A DNA stretch of 64,000 bases from Aspidiotus rigidus (lineage: Eukaryota > Arthropoda > Insecta > Hemiptera > Diaspididae): contig JAVHKY010000052.1 of assembly GCA_035079385.1 (NCBI GenBank), positions 11,842,001 to 11,906,000 on the forward strand, read 5' to 3'. Below, piece after piece: positions 22,564 to 34,103 of this stretch. Below the pieces are notes generated by a model. The model ran no database searches. It was not told the origin of the DNA and was given only the letters and a program-made list of their open reading frames with translations. The position numbers and the translations under genes were made by a program. Within the stretch, counting starts at the first letter, position 1, and each line of letters starts with the position of its first letter.

Positions 22564-22710
22564 TGTAGAAATTTGGTGTTTCGTCTACAGCAACACTGTT
22601 CAATGTTTTGTTGCACTTGTACGATGTTAGTTTTTATTGTGTTGTGTTGTAAGGTTTTTACGTGCATGTTCATTAAAGAGGTTTAAAGGTTTTACAGCTT
22701 CTCATTTCTA
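22564..22710 (+). repeat. copia 3' LTR
   Basis: 147-bp LTR identical to 17479-17625, followed by AACTACC, which repeats the 5' flank. Confidence 0.92.
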
Positions 22711-22712
22711 AA

Positions 22713-23080
22713 CTACCTAATACTAGACAACAAAAACAAACAGCGCACGAATATTCGTCAATCTCCTAAAATTGTAAAAAAATTGCTAATATCTCGAAAA
22801 CTACTCATCCGATCCTCACAAAAATTGGAGGCGCTTATCTTCACATATAGAGCTACACCCTGGACAAGTTTCCAGAAATTCTATTCAATAGTTTGGAGAA
22901 ATTTTTTTCAAATTCTTCAAATTGCTCATATCTCGAGAATTACTCGACCAATTTTTTCAAAATTAACGCCAGCACAACTTCAAATGTACTTCTCCAATAT
23001 ATTTTCATTTCAAATTAATTGATCCCGTAGTTTCCAAGACTAACGTGCCACAAAATTTAATGCTTACATTTACATATATA
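22713..23080. other. Intergenic, degenerate direct repeat
   Basis: Two related stretches near 22778 and 22918 (attgct-atatctcgaaaactactc and variant) suggest a ~140-bp degenerate direct repeat. Nothing coding. Confidence 0.4.
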
Positions 23081-23099
23081 TGTTACGCGCAAATCGTGA

Positions 23100-23275
23100 A
23101 CTCGATCAATTCACGGAATGTTCAGAGAAATTGATCATTTCATGAAATGATCGACCCCTTTGATCATTGCGCGAAGTGATCAGTTCTCCTGATCATTACG
23201 TGAAATAATCAGGAAAAAATAGCATTTTTCCGTAATTTGATCAACTATTTTCGCTCGTTACGCGAAATGATCAGT
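23100..23275. promoter_or_regulatory. Subterminal palindromic iterons of the Ginger element, left end
   Basis: Four 22-bp palindromes of the type TGATCATTnCGTGnAATGATCA start at about 23103, 23132, 23161 and 23190, a regular 28-29 bp step. A looser copy ends near 23275. The right end has matching units at 27316, 27345 and 27374 (29-bp step) and one near 27265. Probable transposase-binding sites (inference). Confidence 0.6.
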
Positions 23276-23578
23276 CGGGTTCCTGTGCTATATTTGCGGC
23301 TACAGAATTGTCATTTATTCTCTGTATTCATGCGAATGCAGTATGAAGAATACTCGCGCGTTTCGACGGCTGGTGAAGACGTGCAGGGTAATGAGATAAG
23401 GCTATTGAAAAGAGTGATTTCCGAATTGTACACAGAAATAGACTCGTAGATACCGATACTCTGGCTACTACTGAGTCATAACCTACTTGTGGCAGCAATT
23501 TGAAGTGTATTACCGTGTTTTGCTCTTTGTTTCCTCAAAATATTCGTGAATAGTTCGTTTTTTTTTATGAATTAAGTC

Positions 23579-25415
23579 ATGGATCTAAATTGGACCCAGG
23601 ATAAGGAAGCGGAAGCTCTTCGTATTCTCAGTAACGAAGCTGGAGTGGAGAAAAATCGGCGATACTATCACGTACGTGAAAAATTTCAAATAGTAGAACT
23701 CGGCGGACTGCGACGTATTCAGAAGAAACGTGACGGCAAATTAATGGCGACTGAAGAAAGTGTCATCAACACATTATTAGAGACGTGCATACGGCTATAG
23801 GTCATAAAGGAGAAATGAAAACAGTTAAGAAAATACATGAAACTTATTCGAATATCACGAGAGCGCAAGTGAAATCGTTCATTCAAAATTGTGACCGGTG
23901 CGCCGAGAAGGCGAGGAAGAAATCTGCGCGGGATGTGGTAGTTCGCCCCATTATGGCATCTTCTCTGAACGGGCGAGGGCAAGTAGATCTCATCGACTAT
24001 CGAACACAAGCTGACGGAGACTACTTATGGATTATGCACTATAAGGAACACCTGACTAAATTTTCCGTACTCCGTCCTCTCACGCGAAAGCTTGCAGTTT
24101 TAGTGGCAGCAGAGTTATTTGATATCTTCATGACGTTTGGTGCGCCCCACATTCTTCAGTCCGATAACGGCCGCGAATTTACCGCAAACGTGATCTCGGA
24201 GTTGGCCTCCCTTTGGCCGCAACTCGTTTTAATAAATGGCCGCCCTAGGCACCCCCAGAGTCAGGGTTCGGTCGAGAGGGCGAATGCGTGCGTAAAGGAT
24301 GCACTTGTCGCGTGGATGCGAGAAAATCTTACCACGCGATGGAGTGTGGGCTTGAAATTTGTGCAGTGGGGAATCAACCACTCCGAACATGAAGCTATTA
24401 AGATGACGCCTTATGAGGCCGTATTTGGTGAAAAAGCGCGAATGGGGTTGTCTGCGATATTGCCCCGAGAATTCTTGTGCAAGATCTCTCCAGGAATGAT
24501 GGAAGAAGAATATGAAGATTTGATAATAAACCAACCTCCTAGTTTTTCACCTACTCCCAATCAACCTTCTGATTCTTTACCTACTCCCGGCATTCTAATT
24601 GACCTACCTGAGGGGTAGAAGATAGAGGAAGTACACGATCCTCAATTAATAGCCTTGCTTCCCGAAGAGGAAAATGAGAACATACCTGCTGTCTCGGAAA
24701 GTGTTCCCGAAAGTGATGGAGAAGATGTGCAACTTGAAGATGATGTTGACATTTTGGCGAGAGAAACAGAACTGTTGTTGGAATCAGAAGAGGTTTGCAT
24801 TCTACTCTGGCAGTAAATGATTGTCTGTTGATGTGGCCACCAGTTCATGTTTTTTGCTGTCTGTTACAGGTTTGTTGTCTCAATGAAGAAGTACATCGCA
24901 AGAGAAGGAGGGAAGACAATAGTCACAAAGTTGAGGAACATCCTGCATTGCAGCGGCGCAAGATAGCTGCAAAAAACTTAGAAGCACAAGCGGAAAGGAT
25001 GATTCGCCGAGGCAAAGGGATTCTCCCAACAGTAAAAGTTGGGGATAATATCTTGCTGAAAATTGCTGAGTTTGATAGAGGACGTGCGGATCCGGCGAAT
25101 ATTATAGCAGTTGTGATGGACGTTGAAGATGAGCGATTAAAAGTTGGCACAAAACATGGCGTTCTCGACCGTCAACTGGAGCGAAATGCAGTCGAACCAA
25201 CTAAAGTAAAATCCGTCAAGATTGCCGATGTACCTGATTTTGAACTCTCACTCCGCGAAATGGTGAAGAAAGATTCTGTGGGGTCTGGGCAAGGCTTTCG
25301 CCGTTGTACGTGCAGATCACAAAATTGCCGGACTAACAGATGCACATGCTTCAAAAATAACATTATTTGCAGCTCTTCATGCCACCCCGACCGTTCGTGT
25401 GATAACCACGATTAA
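23579..25415 (+). pseudogene. Ginger integrase/transposase, frameshifted, one intron
   Basis: The segments read as one protein: 23579 to ~23790 (N-terminus), ~23785-24792 (H2C2 zinc motif from H-x-x-I-G-H-K-G to C-x-R-C; integrase core with Asp in G-Q-V-D-L-I-D-Y, Asp in Q-S-D-N-G-R-E-F and Glu in Q-G-S-V-E-R-A-N), and 24870-25415. A one-base frame change near 23785 and TAG at 24616-24618 interrupt it. 24793-24869 looks like a real phase-0 intron (gag|gtttgc ... ttacag|gtttg). The C-terminus has a basic K-R-R-R run and a cysteine cluster (R-C-T-C, R-C-T-C-F-K-x-x-x-x-C) like the CXC tail of KRBA2-type integrase proteins. It would cut and join transposon ends in the nucleus. It may be inactive here. 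Confidence 0.8.
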
Positions 25416-27305
25416 AATATAATTTGTGAAATAACGACCGTTTTTCAGACGATAAGGTGTGTGTGTCTGCACCGCGTTCGTCCGCATGTCGACTTCGACG
25501 ATTCGTATGGAACGCTTTATCTCGATATCTACTTTCCTACCTTTTCCTAATCACTCCGTTTCTCTCTCTTTCAATTTCTCCTTACGTTTTTCGTGTAATC
25601 CTTATCGATAAAGCGGAACATCGTATCGTTAGAGGGGGAATCTTGGCTGTTCTCTTTCGGCCCGTGTTGGCGGTTCGTGAGTGGCAAGTTCGCCCGTCGA
25701 CATCGCGGTCGCGTTGGGGTGTGGAATTCCGGGACACGAAAACGTGGTCTTCGAAAAGACGGCATCGAATATGCCCTCAAAAGTCGACAGCTAGAATTTT
25801 ATCGAAAGGCACATAAAATTTTCGTTTATTCAAATTTTCGTTTATTTTATTGTGATCGACGTGCCGGTAATTTCGATAAGTGCACATAGCTATCGGATAT
25901 GTCGAATAGTGTTCATTCAATTAAACTGCCGTCGATCCGGCCTTCTTAATGAATGTATTTGAGACTGTTCGCGAGTCGTGACCGCGTTCAGTATAAATTT
26001 TCATCGGCTTCAAGAAAAACACATCTTGATCCAGCAGCGCTCAGATCATCGTGGGTCAACAAATTAGATGAAATCGAGTATCCCTGAGCGTAATGCACGT
26101 TCTGCACTGCTTAAATATCGACAACTGCCAGAAAGCTGTGAATCGAGACGAATAGACGAGATGATAGCGTGTACCATCGAAATAAGTAGCTATCTTGCAC
26201 TTTAATTTTATTTTTCAGATCACTGGTTGACGGTACATCGACTGAAAAGCGAATCGTTACTTTTCTTTCGAATTACGTATCGTTGAGTTATCGAATAAAA
26301 TTTTGTGTTTATGTGTAAAATGTCTCTTGTATTTTCTTCTTTCTCGCTCGTTGAGCAGTTATTCGATCTTTGGTCTAGCTAAGACTTACTAGCGTTTCGT
26401 AGTATATCGAACGTCGTCAAACGATTCCTAAACAAGATGTACGTATCCCTCCTTTTCGATCTTTCTTTCTTTTCTAAATTTATAGCAGTCCCATAGTCTC
26501 GTCCCTTTTAGGCCCGTATGATTGGTTCTCCAATCCTCGTAGTTTTGTTTTGTTTTGTTGCACACATACGATTCTTTTCGTGTGTGTACGGAGTCAAGCT
26601 ATCACAATCTTACCTTATTACGCTACCAAAGAGCGTACTGTCTTCTACACGAAGTAGGAAGGATGAATAATAATAACGACAGACTATTCCTTGAGTCTGG
26701 AAAGAGGTAGAGTTTTCAATCAGCGTACAACATTAGCCTCCTCACGTAGAAAAGTTTCTCATAGCCTGAGTGATATCAAAAAGTGATACCAAAACTGGAT
26801 CTGTGGTCTAGCCTCGGGTTAACCCACCCTTCAGATGAGTACTCGCGCTTTCCGACTGAGCTGGCTCTGCGGTCCTATCCTGGTCGGATAGGCTGGGGAT
26901 CAGAGTCTTGAGTATTCTCTGGAGTGGTCGGTGGTAGCCTGTTGGCTATGTCTATGATGTAAGCTTCACCGGAATAAGCAAGATCATTTGATCTAGCCTG
27001 CTGTCTCGATAGGTTTTACACATTCGTTTAAAATGCTATAGTTTATGTTGGTATCAGGAAGGAGACTCTACTTCTCCCCCTCCTTGTTACATCACAAATT
27101 TGTAATTTTATTTTTACGAGCATAGCCTATTTAATATCATAACTCATGTAAAATTATTATCTGAACTGACTGGATCCAATATTCATTATTATTATTTTTA
27201 TAATTTCAAATTTGTATTTCATAACATGAATTTGCTTCGAACCTAATACAACATTTTTTGTGGACTGATCGTTTCACGTAATGATCAGAAATATGTTCCA
27301 CAAAA
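25416..27305. other. Non-coding right half of Ginger element
   Basis: About 1.9 kb after the integrase stop. Open frames are short and lack protein character. Only the tRNA-like stretch (26800-26874) and the right-end iterons stand out. Confidence 0.5.
26800..26874 (-). repeat. tRNA-like stretch, possible SINE head or tRNA relic
   Basis: Read on the - strand, it has an A-box-like cagctcagtcgg, an anticodon-arm-like tactcatctgaag and a T-arm region with gggttaaccc in place of the usual gggttcgaatcc. The B box is degenerate and acceptor-stem pairing is poor, so it is not a functional tRNA. It lies in the non-coding right half of the Ginger element. Confidence 0.4.
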
Positions 27306-27417
27306 CGCGGAAAACTGATCATTCCGCGCAATGATCAAAGGGGTCGATCATTTCATGAAATGATCAATTTCTCTGATCATTCCGTGAATTGATCGAGTTC
27401 ACCATTTGCGCGTAACA

Positions 27418-28056
27418 TATATGTCACGATTACATGCATGTACATACATACATTATATATATAAGGAAACCTGAAATTCTGTCAGCCATGTTCTACACAT
27501 TCTGAAACGCAAAAAAACATTGCCCCCGCCCCCAACACCACAACTGTTGCGGGTATAATACTTTAATTTTCTTCGAAAAGTCGGTAAAAAAGGTCACGAT
27601 TATATTAATTCACAAATTCATACGTGAACGTTTTCGACTCAATAATCATTCACGAACTAACAATGAAACGAAAAATTAGATGAAGGTTGAGTTGAAATAC
27701 GTTGATACATATATGCGGTGTCGACGTGAAAAAATTAGTTAGCATCGCGGTGGTTATCGTAAATTGCATCAGCTTGTATGAGTTGGGGAATATCAGCTTT
27801 GTTTATTATTGTGAAGTTTCCATCGAAAATGGCCTTTTTTATTAGGGTCGGCGCAGGCGCTAGCTTGAGACCGACCGTATTGTAATCACTTTTAACAGGG
27901 AACCTGTTTTATCGGAGGGTATTTTGGAGAAAAATGATCCGCCGGGCGGCAAAAATTTTTACCTCTGGGCTATGTATGATAGGAGGGGGACTTGGAAAAA
28001 TTTCTTTCTCCGAGCTGTATAATCATGATAGATGTTTCAGGCTAGTTTAGTATATA
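27418..28056. other. Between two TIR elements; dispersed-repeat fragment
   Basis: 27885-28030 is a fragment of the family at 3663-4062 (aacagggaacctg, gataggagggggacttgg). The rest has no recognisable feature. Confidence 0.5.
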
Positions 28057-28328
28057 TGTTAAGCCTAAATCGCGTAATTGCATATTACGTGAAATAAACA
28101 GAAAAAATGAGTAGTACGTGAAATCAACAACCCATCTGCTGAATATGCGTAACCTGGGTGATTTTGTGTCGAATTCACGAATTCAATAGCTCTGTTTCAT
28201 GCTGATTACGCGTAATCCTGAGCAGTAGAAACGACGCTTGCTCAAATTGTGTAATTTTAAAGAAATGGATACATTTTATGAGTCGAAAAATATCTCAAGT
28301 GAAATTGCGGTACCAGTAAATAGAGAAA

Positions 28329-28575
28329 TTTTTTTATTTTATTTGATTAGGATTTATATACCGCACCATGTACAACTGCATAGACTAGGAGCGCGGTGTT
28401 TGGAATTAAATTGAATTTGTTGTAGTAGGTTGGTAGAGTGTAGGAGTGGGAGGAGAGACTGGTAAACGACAGGTTCATTGAGTAACAGGGGTTCGAGTGA
28501 GAGTGGAATGTTATGTTTGGAGCGGTTGTGTTCGTAAAGTGGGCAAGATAGTAGAATGTGTGAAATAGATGTCAC
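28329..28575 (-). pseudogene. LINE ORF2 C-terminal fragment (Jockey-like), - strand
   Basis: The - strand frame 28354-28575 reads I-S-H-I-L-L-S-C-P-L-Y, the C-terminal H-x-L-x-x-C-P pattern of non-LTR retrotransposon ORF2. It is followed on that strand by an A-rich 3' tail (complement of tttttttattttatttgatta at 28329-28349). It is 5'-truncated and abuts the opposing LINE fragment at 28556. Confidence 0.6.
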
Positions 28576-29660
28576 AATACATAATACATATATAAATTAT
28601 AAAACACATAACAATACCTGGGCCCAAAGTGATAGTGAAAAGACCGAGTTGTTTGCTGGTCACTTAGAGTCGACCTTTAAACCTAACAATACAGATTCTG
28701 ATTTAACACCATTTGTCAAGCTAATGCAGCACTCTGACGTCAAATTATTCACGCCTAGAGAAGTGTGCAGAGCAGCAAACCTGTTAAAAAGTCGCAAGGC
28801 ACCAGCACCTGAGGGTATCACCAGTCAACTAATTAAAGAGCTACCAAAGAAAGGCATTGTCCCCATAACATATCTCTTCAACGCGGTACTTCGGCTGCAA
28901 TACATCCCAGAGCAATGGAAAACAGTCAAAGTAATAATGCTGAACAAGCCAAGAAAGCCACGAGAAGATCCGCAATCTTATCGACCAATATCGTTACTAC
29001 CGACAGTATCAAAATTATTTGAAAAACTTTTCCTCACTCGACTAGCATTCATCATTGAGGAGAAGCAAATTCTACCAAACCACCGATTTGGCTTCCGTGC
29101 TGAGAATTCCACACTAGAGCAAGCACACCGTGTAACAAATGAGGTACGTGACGCCCTTGCGAATAAGAAATACTGTCCATCAGTTTTCTTGGATGTACAA
29201 CAAGCATTTGATAGAGTTTGGATTGAGGGATTACTTCACAAAATCGGCCGCTACCTTCCGTCGCAAATTTCTGTATAATCCAGTCGTATCTTCACGCACG
29301 CAAATTTTGGGTGCAATTTGGAGAAGCTAAATCCACACTTCGAACAATCTCAGCAGGTGTACCCCAGGCACACTCTACACTGACTGCCAATATTCGAGAA
29401 ACAACTTTGACCACAACTGCCACTTTTGCGGACGACACGCACTAACGTCAGGTCATAAAGATTACCACACTGTCTTATCCAACCTCCAGATTGCAGTCAA
29501 GAAGGTGGCTCAATGGACTAAGAGATGGAAAATATCCCTAAAAAAAATCAAGTCAACTAGAGTAGACTTTTCGCTTCGACCTCACCCATACACCCATGTC
29601 TACTCCGACGCTCAAATCATTCCAGTGGCAGAGGAAGCCAAATACTTTCGAAGGTGTCTA
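28556..29660 (+). pseudogene. LINE reverse transcriptase fragment (Jockey-like)
   Basis: 28556-29278 encodes the fingers and palm of a non-LTR reverse transcriptase: K-S-R-K-A-P-A-P-E-G-I, Y-R-P-I-S-L-L-P, F-G-F-R and F-L-D-V-Q-Q-A-F-D-R-V-W (catalytic motif A). Homology continues through frame changes: A-G-V-P-Q near 29350, then F-A-D-D-T near 29430 (motif C), then Q-W-T-K-R-W-K. It is truncated at both ends and not functional. Confidence 0.8.
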
Positions 29661-29856
29661 CATACTCGTTTCACGTAACCTACAGAAAAGACATGCTGAT
29701 ATCGCGAAATAGACATTTTCCGTGTTCATTTCACGTATTCAACAGATCATATTATGTTCATTACGCGTATTCAGCAGATGGGTTGTTGATTTCACGTATT
29801 ACTCATTTTTTCTGTTTATTTCATGTATTATGCAATTACGCGATTTAGGCTTAAGA

Positions 29857-30254
29857 TATAATTATGCTGTATATTAAGCCTAGTTAGTATAAGCCTAGTA
29901 TAACGAAGGTTAAAATGCGAAATTTTTTAGGCTAGTCATTATAGGCCTAATATAGTATATTAGGCCCAGTATAATGAAGGCTAAGGTTTGACATTTTCCA
30001 GACTACGTCTTCTTATAGGCCTAGTACTCGTATATTATATTAGGCCTATTATAATGAAGGCTAAAGTTCGAAATTTCGCCGTCCCTAGGCCTAGTATACT
30101 TTATATTCAGCGTAGTTAGTATACCTAGTTATACTTTCAGGTTTGTCATTATAGGCCTTGTGCAGTATATTAGGCCCAATATTCAGTATAAGCCTAGTTA
30201 TACTCTCAGGCTAGTCATTATAGGCCAGTGTAGTATATTAGGCTCAATATAATT
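29857..30254. repeat. Degenerate taggcctagtata repeats
   Basis: Repeated blocks of taggcctagtatagtatattaggcc and ataatgaaggctaaagtttgaaatt, roughly 70-80 bp apart. The same family resumes at 36444-36640 beyond the BEL element and recurs, mostly inverted, at 63700-64000. The BEL/Pao element appears to have inserted into this array. Confidence 0.7.
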
Positions 30255-31002
30255 TTTAGGAATAACACTCATTAATTTATTACCGCCGAACCAACAATAT
30301 TTTATTACAGCCCAACCATTTAACATTGAGCACATGAACGTACAATCAAGTCTACAAAACGGTACTGATAAAGCGTACTCGTACAAGTAATTTCTGGTCA
30401 GACAAAAATATACACTATTCTACACCACCATTCAACCAACATTCGATTCTACTTTTACTTTCGTTGACACTGAGGCACTGCCTCAAAAGGTTACAATATA
30501 AAATGTTTTTTAAATTCATTTGAACACGTAAACTAATTACATAGAACATGTACCACAAATTCAAATATCCAAATAATCACAACAAATTGATTACAACCAA
30601 GATTTTTTTTTTTTTTTACATCATAAAACTAAAACCAATAAAATATTTGAACACAACATTTAATCTTCCTTTTCTGGAGAGTCGGTCGGTAACTTTATTA
30701 ATTTCTGTATTGGTCGTCGGAATGTACCTTTGGAACTACGAATCTCGACATTCCGCACAAGCCCATCAGAGCTGAGATAAGTGGCCACTGTTGACGATCG
30801 GTCGGTCGGTTGAGAAAATATCAATACATAACTATATTTCTCAACCGTAATCTTTTTCTGAATCGACTGACAAGAACGATGAGAAACATTATCGAAATAA
30901 GTCTCTTACCTTTCAAAGTACTATTGGCAGCCAAGAATATGCGGTTGATCCGTTATAGTTAGTACGGCACAGTAATCTATGAGTACGCGTGTAAGAGAAA
31001 GA

Positions 31003-32566
31003 TGAAGTGGGTACCACTATCCTTAACAGCCACCACTACAGCCATAGGCCACTCCACGACGGAACAGTTCTCCTCCCTCATAAGGACAACATCGCCTTCA
31101 ATCAAATTTTTCTGCGCTATCTTCCACTTGGTTCAAGACTGAAGTTGGTTTAAATATGTCTTTCTCCATATATTCCAAAACGATGATACGATAGTTTGTG
31201 TTAACTTATGTCGCATTGAAAAAGACACTCGCGAATCTTCTGAGAGAGGGATCTCGAGTAACAACTCCCCAATGGCCAGGTGAGCTGGAGTTAACGCTGC
31301 GGGTTCCTTCCTGCTTGGATTGCGACAGAGAGGCCTTGAATTGAGAATGGCTTCAATTTTAATCAAAACTGTATTCAGTTGTTCTCGAGTGAGGACTTGG
31401 GCTCCAATGGCCTTCTTGATGACGGATTTTCCGCTCTTAATCGCCCCCTCCCATGAAGCACCTTGATGACCAGCGCGAGGCATTATGAAATTCCATTTTA
31501 TTGAATTTGCCGTCGCGAATTCCAAAACCTTATCCTTATCAAATAGATTTGATAATCCCTTGAAGTTAGTTCCGTTGTCTGAATTGAGTTCCCTTGGCAA
31601 ACCGCACCGACTGACAAACCTCTCCAAGGCAGCAACAAACGCTCCAGTGGATAAGTCTGTGACTAATTCGATATGCACAATTTTTGTGGTCATACAAACA
31701 AAGAATGCGGGGTACGCTTTAATAAATTTGACAGAACGGTGACCGGTACATTTTACATCTATAAACCCAGCCGAATCGACGCCGGTGTACGTAAATGGAC
31801 GAGAGATTGTCATCAGGCGAGATGCCGGTAAATTAGCCATCATTTGTTCAGCACATTCCGCCTAAAGTCGTGTACACCGGACACACTGATGTATGATTTT
31901 CTTTACCAATCGATTCAATCCACCAACTACCCAAAATTTACAAAGAACCCAACTTGAAGTGAAGGAATGACCTGCGTGGAAAAAATGTAAATGCACATGA
32001 CGGACATACAAATCCATAAATTTACAATTACGCGGAAAAATGATTGGGTGTTTTAAATCGTACGAAAATGATGATTCCGCGAGTCGACCGCCAACCCAAA
32101 GCATTTTGTTGTTATCTAGGAACGGATTTAACGAACTGAGCGCACTCCGACGATTTATAGGTACAAAATGCTCAATACACGCGAATTCTTCCGAGTATTC
32201 TGACGATTGACACGAACGAATTATCAAAGTCTCCGCACTACTACGCTCCTCTACCGTAAGAGGGCCACAAACTTTAGGATCCTTCTTTAATTTTGCTATT
32301 AAAATTTTACAAAAACGAATTACATACGCCACCGCGTTAACACACTTATTGGTATATGAAGAGAAGTTTTTTAAGAACGTGTCATCAGGCACGGAAATTG
32401 TAGTCATCATGGTGAGAGCGGGTTTTCTTTTTTCTGGTACATCAAGTTCAACTAATGCTTGATTCTTGACGTGACAATTGAAGTCGTTTATGAGCCAGTC
32501 AGGTCCATGTATCCAAAATTTGTGGAGTTCGGAGAATTGACTTGAGGTCAACCCCCTTATAGCCAT
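31003..32566 (-). pseudogene. BEL/Pao integrase, broken
   Basis: 32566-31862 contains the H-x-x-x-H...C-x-x-C zinc module, ending C-V-R-C. A stop and frame change fall near 31860. 31843-31133 carries the integrase core: Asp in G-V-D-S-A-G, Asp in N-S-D-N-G-T-N-F and Glu in A-S-W-E-G-A-I-K. The C-terminal DUF5641-like tail continues past a stop towards 31003 with readable V-V-L-M-R-E-E-N. Confidence 0.85.
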
Positions 32567-32643
32567 ATCTGCAGGGTTCTCGTCTGTTTTGACATAATGC
32601 CAGTGTTTCGTTTATGTAGCCAGAACGATTTTGCACATAAGTC

Positions 32644-34025
32644 TCATAACTTTTTTTGAGAGGGTCCCTTTATCCACAAAAGCGCGATTGTCAAATCACA
32701 AAACGCGAAAATATTTTGAGGATCGATATTTAACTTTTTCCGAACACGCAACAAAAGCTTCGTAAGTAACACAGCTCTTTGGAGCTCTAACCGCGGGATA
32801 GTTATTGGCTTCAACGGTGCCACTTTATTTTTGGAGCAAACGATTACCGAATTCACTTTATTATCAATGTCTATTGAACGAAGATATAAAACAGCCGAAT
32901 ACGCGTTTTTGCTGGCGTCACTGAAACCAACTAATTGCCAAAGAACAGTCTTGTTGAAAGGATAACCGCGAGGAACAACGAAGTTTTGTAATTTTATTAA
33001 GTCCTCGAAATAATCTCGAATTTTCTTCTGTAGGTGGGATGGCGCACTTTCATCCCATTTCAATGAACCTTCCCGCCACACATCCTGAAGCAACATTTTT
33101 GCTCGAACAGTAACCGGTGCCATCAATCCCAATGGATCAAAAACTCTCGCAATGAGCGCTAAAATTGAGAGTCGAATCAAATCCTCCTTTCCTTGGAAGG
33201 CGCTATTCAATAATTTCAATCCGATCATATCTCACTCTCGGGGAGCCATTGCATGCCTAGCACAGATACCTTATCAGCAGTATTGAATTCGACTTTTCTT
33301 AACCGATCGACCAGAGCATTGTCCATTGCACCGAGCAATTGATTCGAGTTTGAAAGTACCGGTATTTTACAAGAGGAAAATTGGCCGAAAGAAGAGTCTC
33401 GTGAATGATTTTTTGTTTTTCTAAGGTTTTCTCGCAATTTTCTGCACCTGCATCATCAGGTCATCCATATAAAACTCATTCTCGATGGCTAGCGCAGCTT
33501 CAGGATTTTCTTCACGGATCGAGTTCGCTAATAATCTTAAACTCTCGTCGCTATAAAGGAAGCAGGTGCGGTTCTGTAGGTAAGAGTCGATAAACGATAA
33601 ATCTGATGGGGATCATTCGGGTCGCTTCGCCACAAAATGCGCTGCATATCTCTGTTATTCTCGTTTACCCAAATGCGCCTGTACATTTTAGATATATCGG
33701 CAGTGAACACGACCAAATATTTTCGCCATGCGATAAGTGTATCCAAGAGCTCAGATTGCAAATTTGGACTGATCATTAAAACATCGTTCAGCGAGCAGCC
33801 GCACATATTTCTACAGCTTCCGTTAAACACAACCCGGAGTGGAGTTGTTGAGCTACTAAGACGAAGAACGCCGCGGTGGGGTAGATAAAAAGCCGGAGAT
33901 GTAAATTCACTATCTCTCCCCACTAACTCCATGTGTTTCAGGTCGATATATTCTTGCATGAACTCCTTATATTTCATTCGAACCTCCGCTGTATCATTTT
34001 TTTCGCCACGTCTCAACACTTTCAA
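32644..34025 (-). pseudogene. BEL/Pao reverse transcriptase and RNase H, broken
   Basis: The - strand frame 34025-33537 has the RT fingers and motif A (F-T-A-D-I-S-K-M-Y; R-V-V-F-N-G-S). The catalytic Y-M-D-D is readable at about 33461-33472 in the next frame. 33228-32644 holds the connection and RNase H region (F-D-P-L-G-L-M-A-P; G-F-S-D-A-S; R-L-E-L-Q-R-A). Frame changes near 33540, 33440 and 33225 make it a pseudogene. Confidence 0.85.
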
Positions 34026-34103
34026 GGCTTGGTAATCAGTGTTGGCGACTTCAGATTTTTCTCTTTTAAATGGTAAAGCTAGAGAAACGTGTCCATTTGC
34101 TAC

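Larger units (their letters stand above)
17479..22712 (+). mobile_element. Full-length Ty1/copia LTR retrotransposon
   Basis: LTRs of ~147 bp at 17479-17625 and 22564-22710 read identical base by base. Both begin TGTAGAAAT and end ATTTCTA, an inverted pair. The element is flanked by CTACC on both sides, a 5-bp target duplication. The primer-binding site tggtagcagag at 17628 matches the 3' end of initiator methionine tRNA, as in many copia elements. A purine tract (gacgggagga) lies just before the 3' LTR. Gag and pol frames are intact except for one TGA. Identical LTRs and an open pol imply recent insertion. Confidence 0.95.
23081..27417 (+). mobile_element. Ginger-type DNA transposon (integrase-bearing, TIRs, TATA TSD)
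   Basis: 4,337 bp with ~112-bp near-identical terminal inverted repeats (23081-23192 and 27306-27417) that begin TGTTACGCGC and are flanked by TATA on each side. A retrovirus-type integrase without reverse transcriptase, TGTNR-like ends and 4-bp target duplications match the Ginger group of cut-and-paste transposons (Bao and co-workers' description, from memory). The coding region has one frameshift and one stop. From 25416 to the right TIR, 1.8 kb is non-coding apart from a tRNA-like stretch. Confidence 0.85.
28057..29856. mobile_element. Second Ginger-like TIR element, non-autonomous, filled with LINE fragments
   Basis: ~100-bp inverted repeats (28057-28156 and 29758-29856) begin TGTTAAGCCTAAATCGCG on the left and TCTTAAGCC... 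on the right. Both ends are flanked by TATA. The TGTTA end, the TATA duplication and subterminal acgtgaaat/ttacgcg motifs parallel the 23081-27417 element. No integrase is present. The interior is two LINE fragments in opposite orientation. Confidence 0.7.

Noticed and set aside
23100..23215. CRISPR-like array (22-bp palindromes at 29-bp step)
   Set aside because: Only four units with near-zero spacer, in an animal genome, at a transposon end and mirrored at the other end; these are subterminal iterons.
25457..25816. 119-residue frame after the Ginger integrase
   Set aside because: Arg/Ser/Leu-biased composition, overlapping frames on both strands, no motif; probably chance in a GC-richer patch.
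26800..26874. Functional tRNA-Met gene on the - strand
   Set aside because: B box and acceptor stem are degenerate; kept only as a tRNA-like relic.
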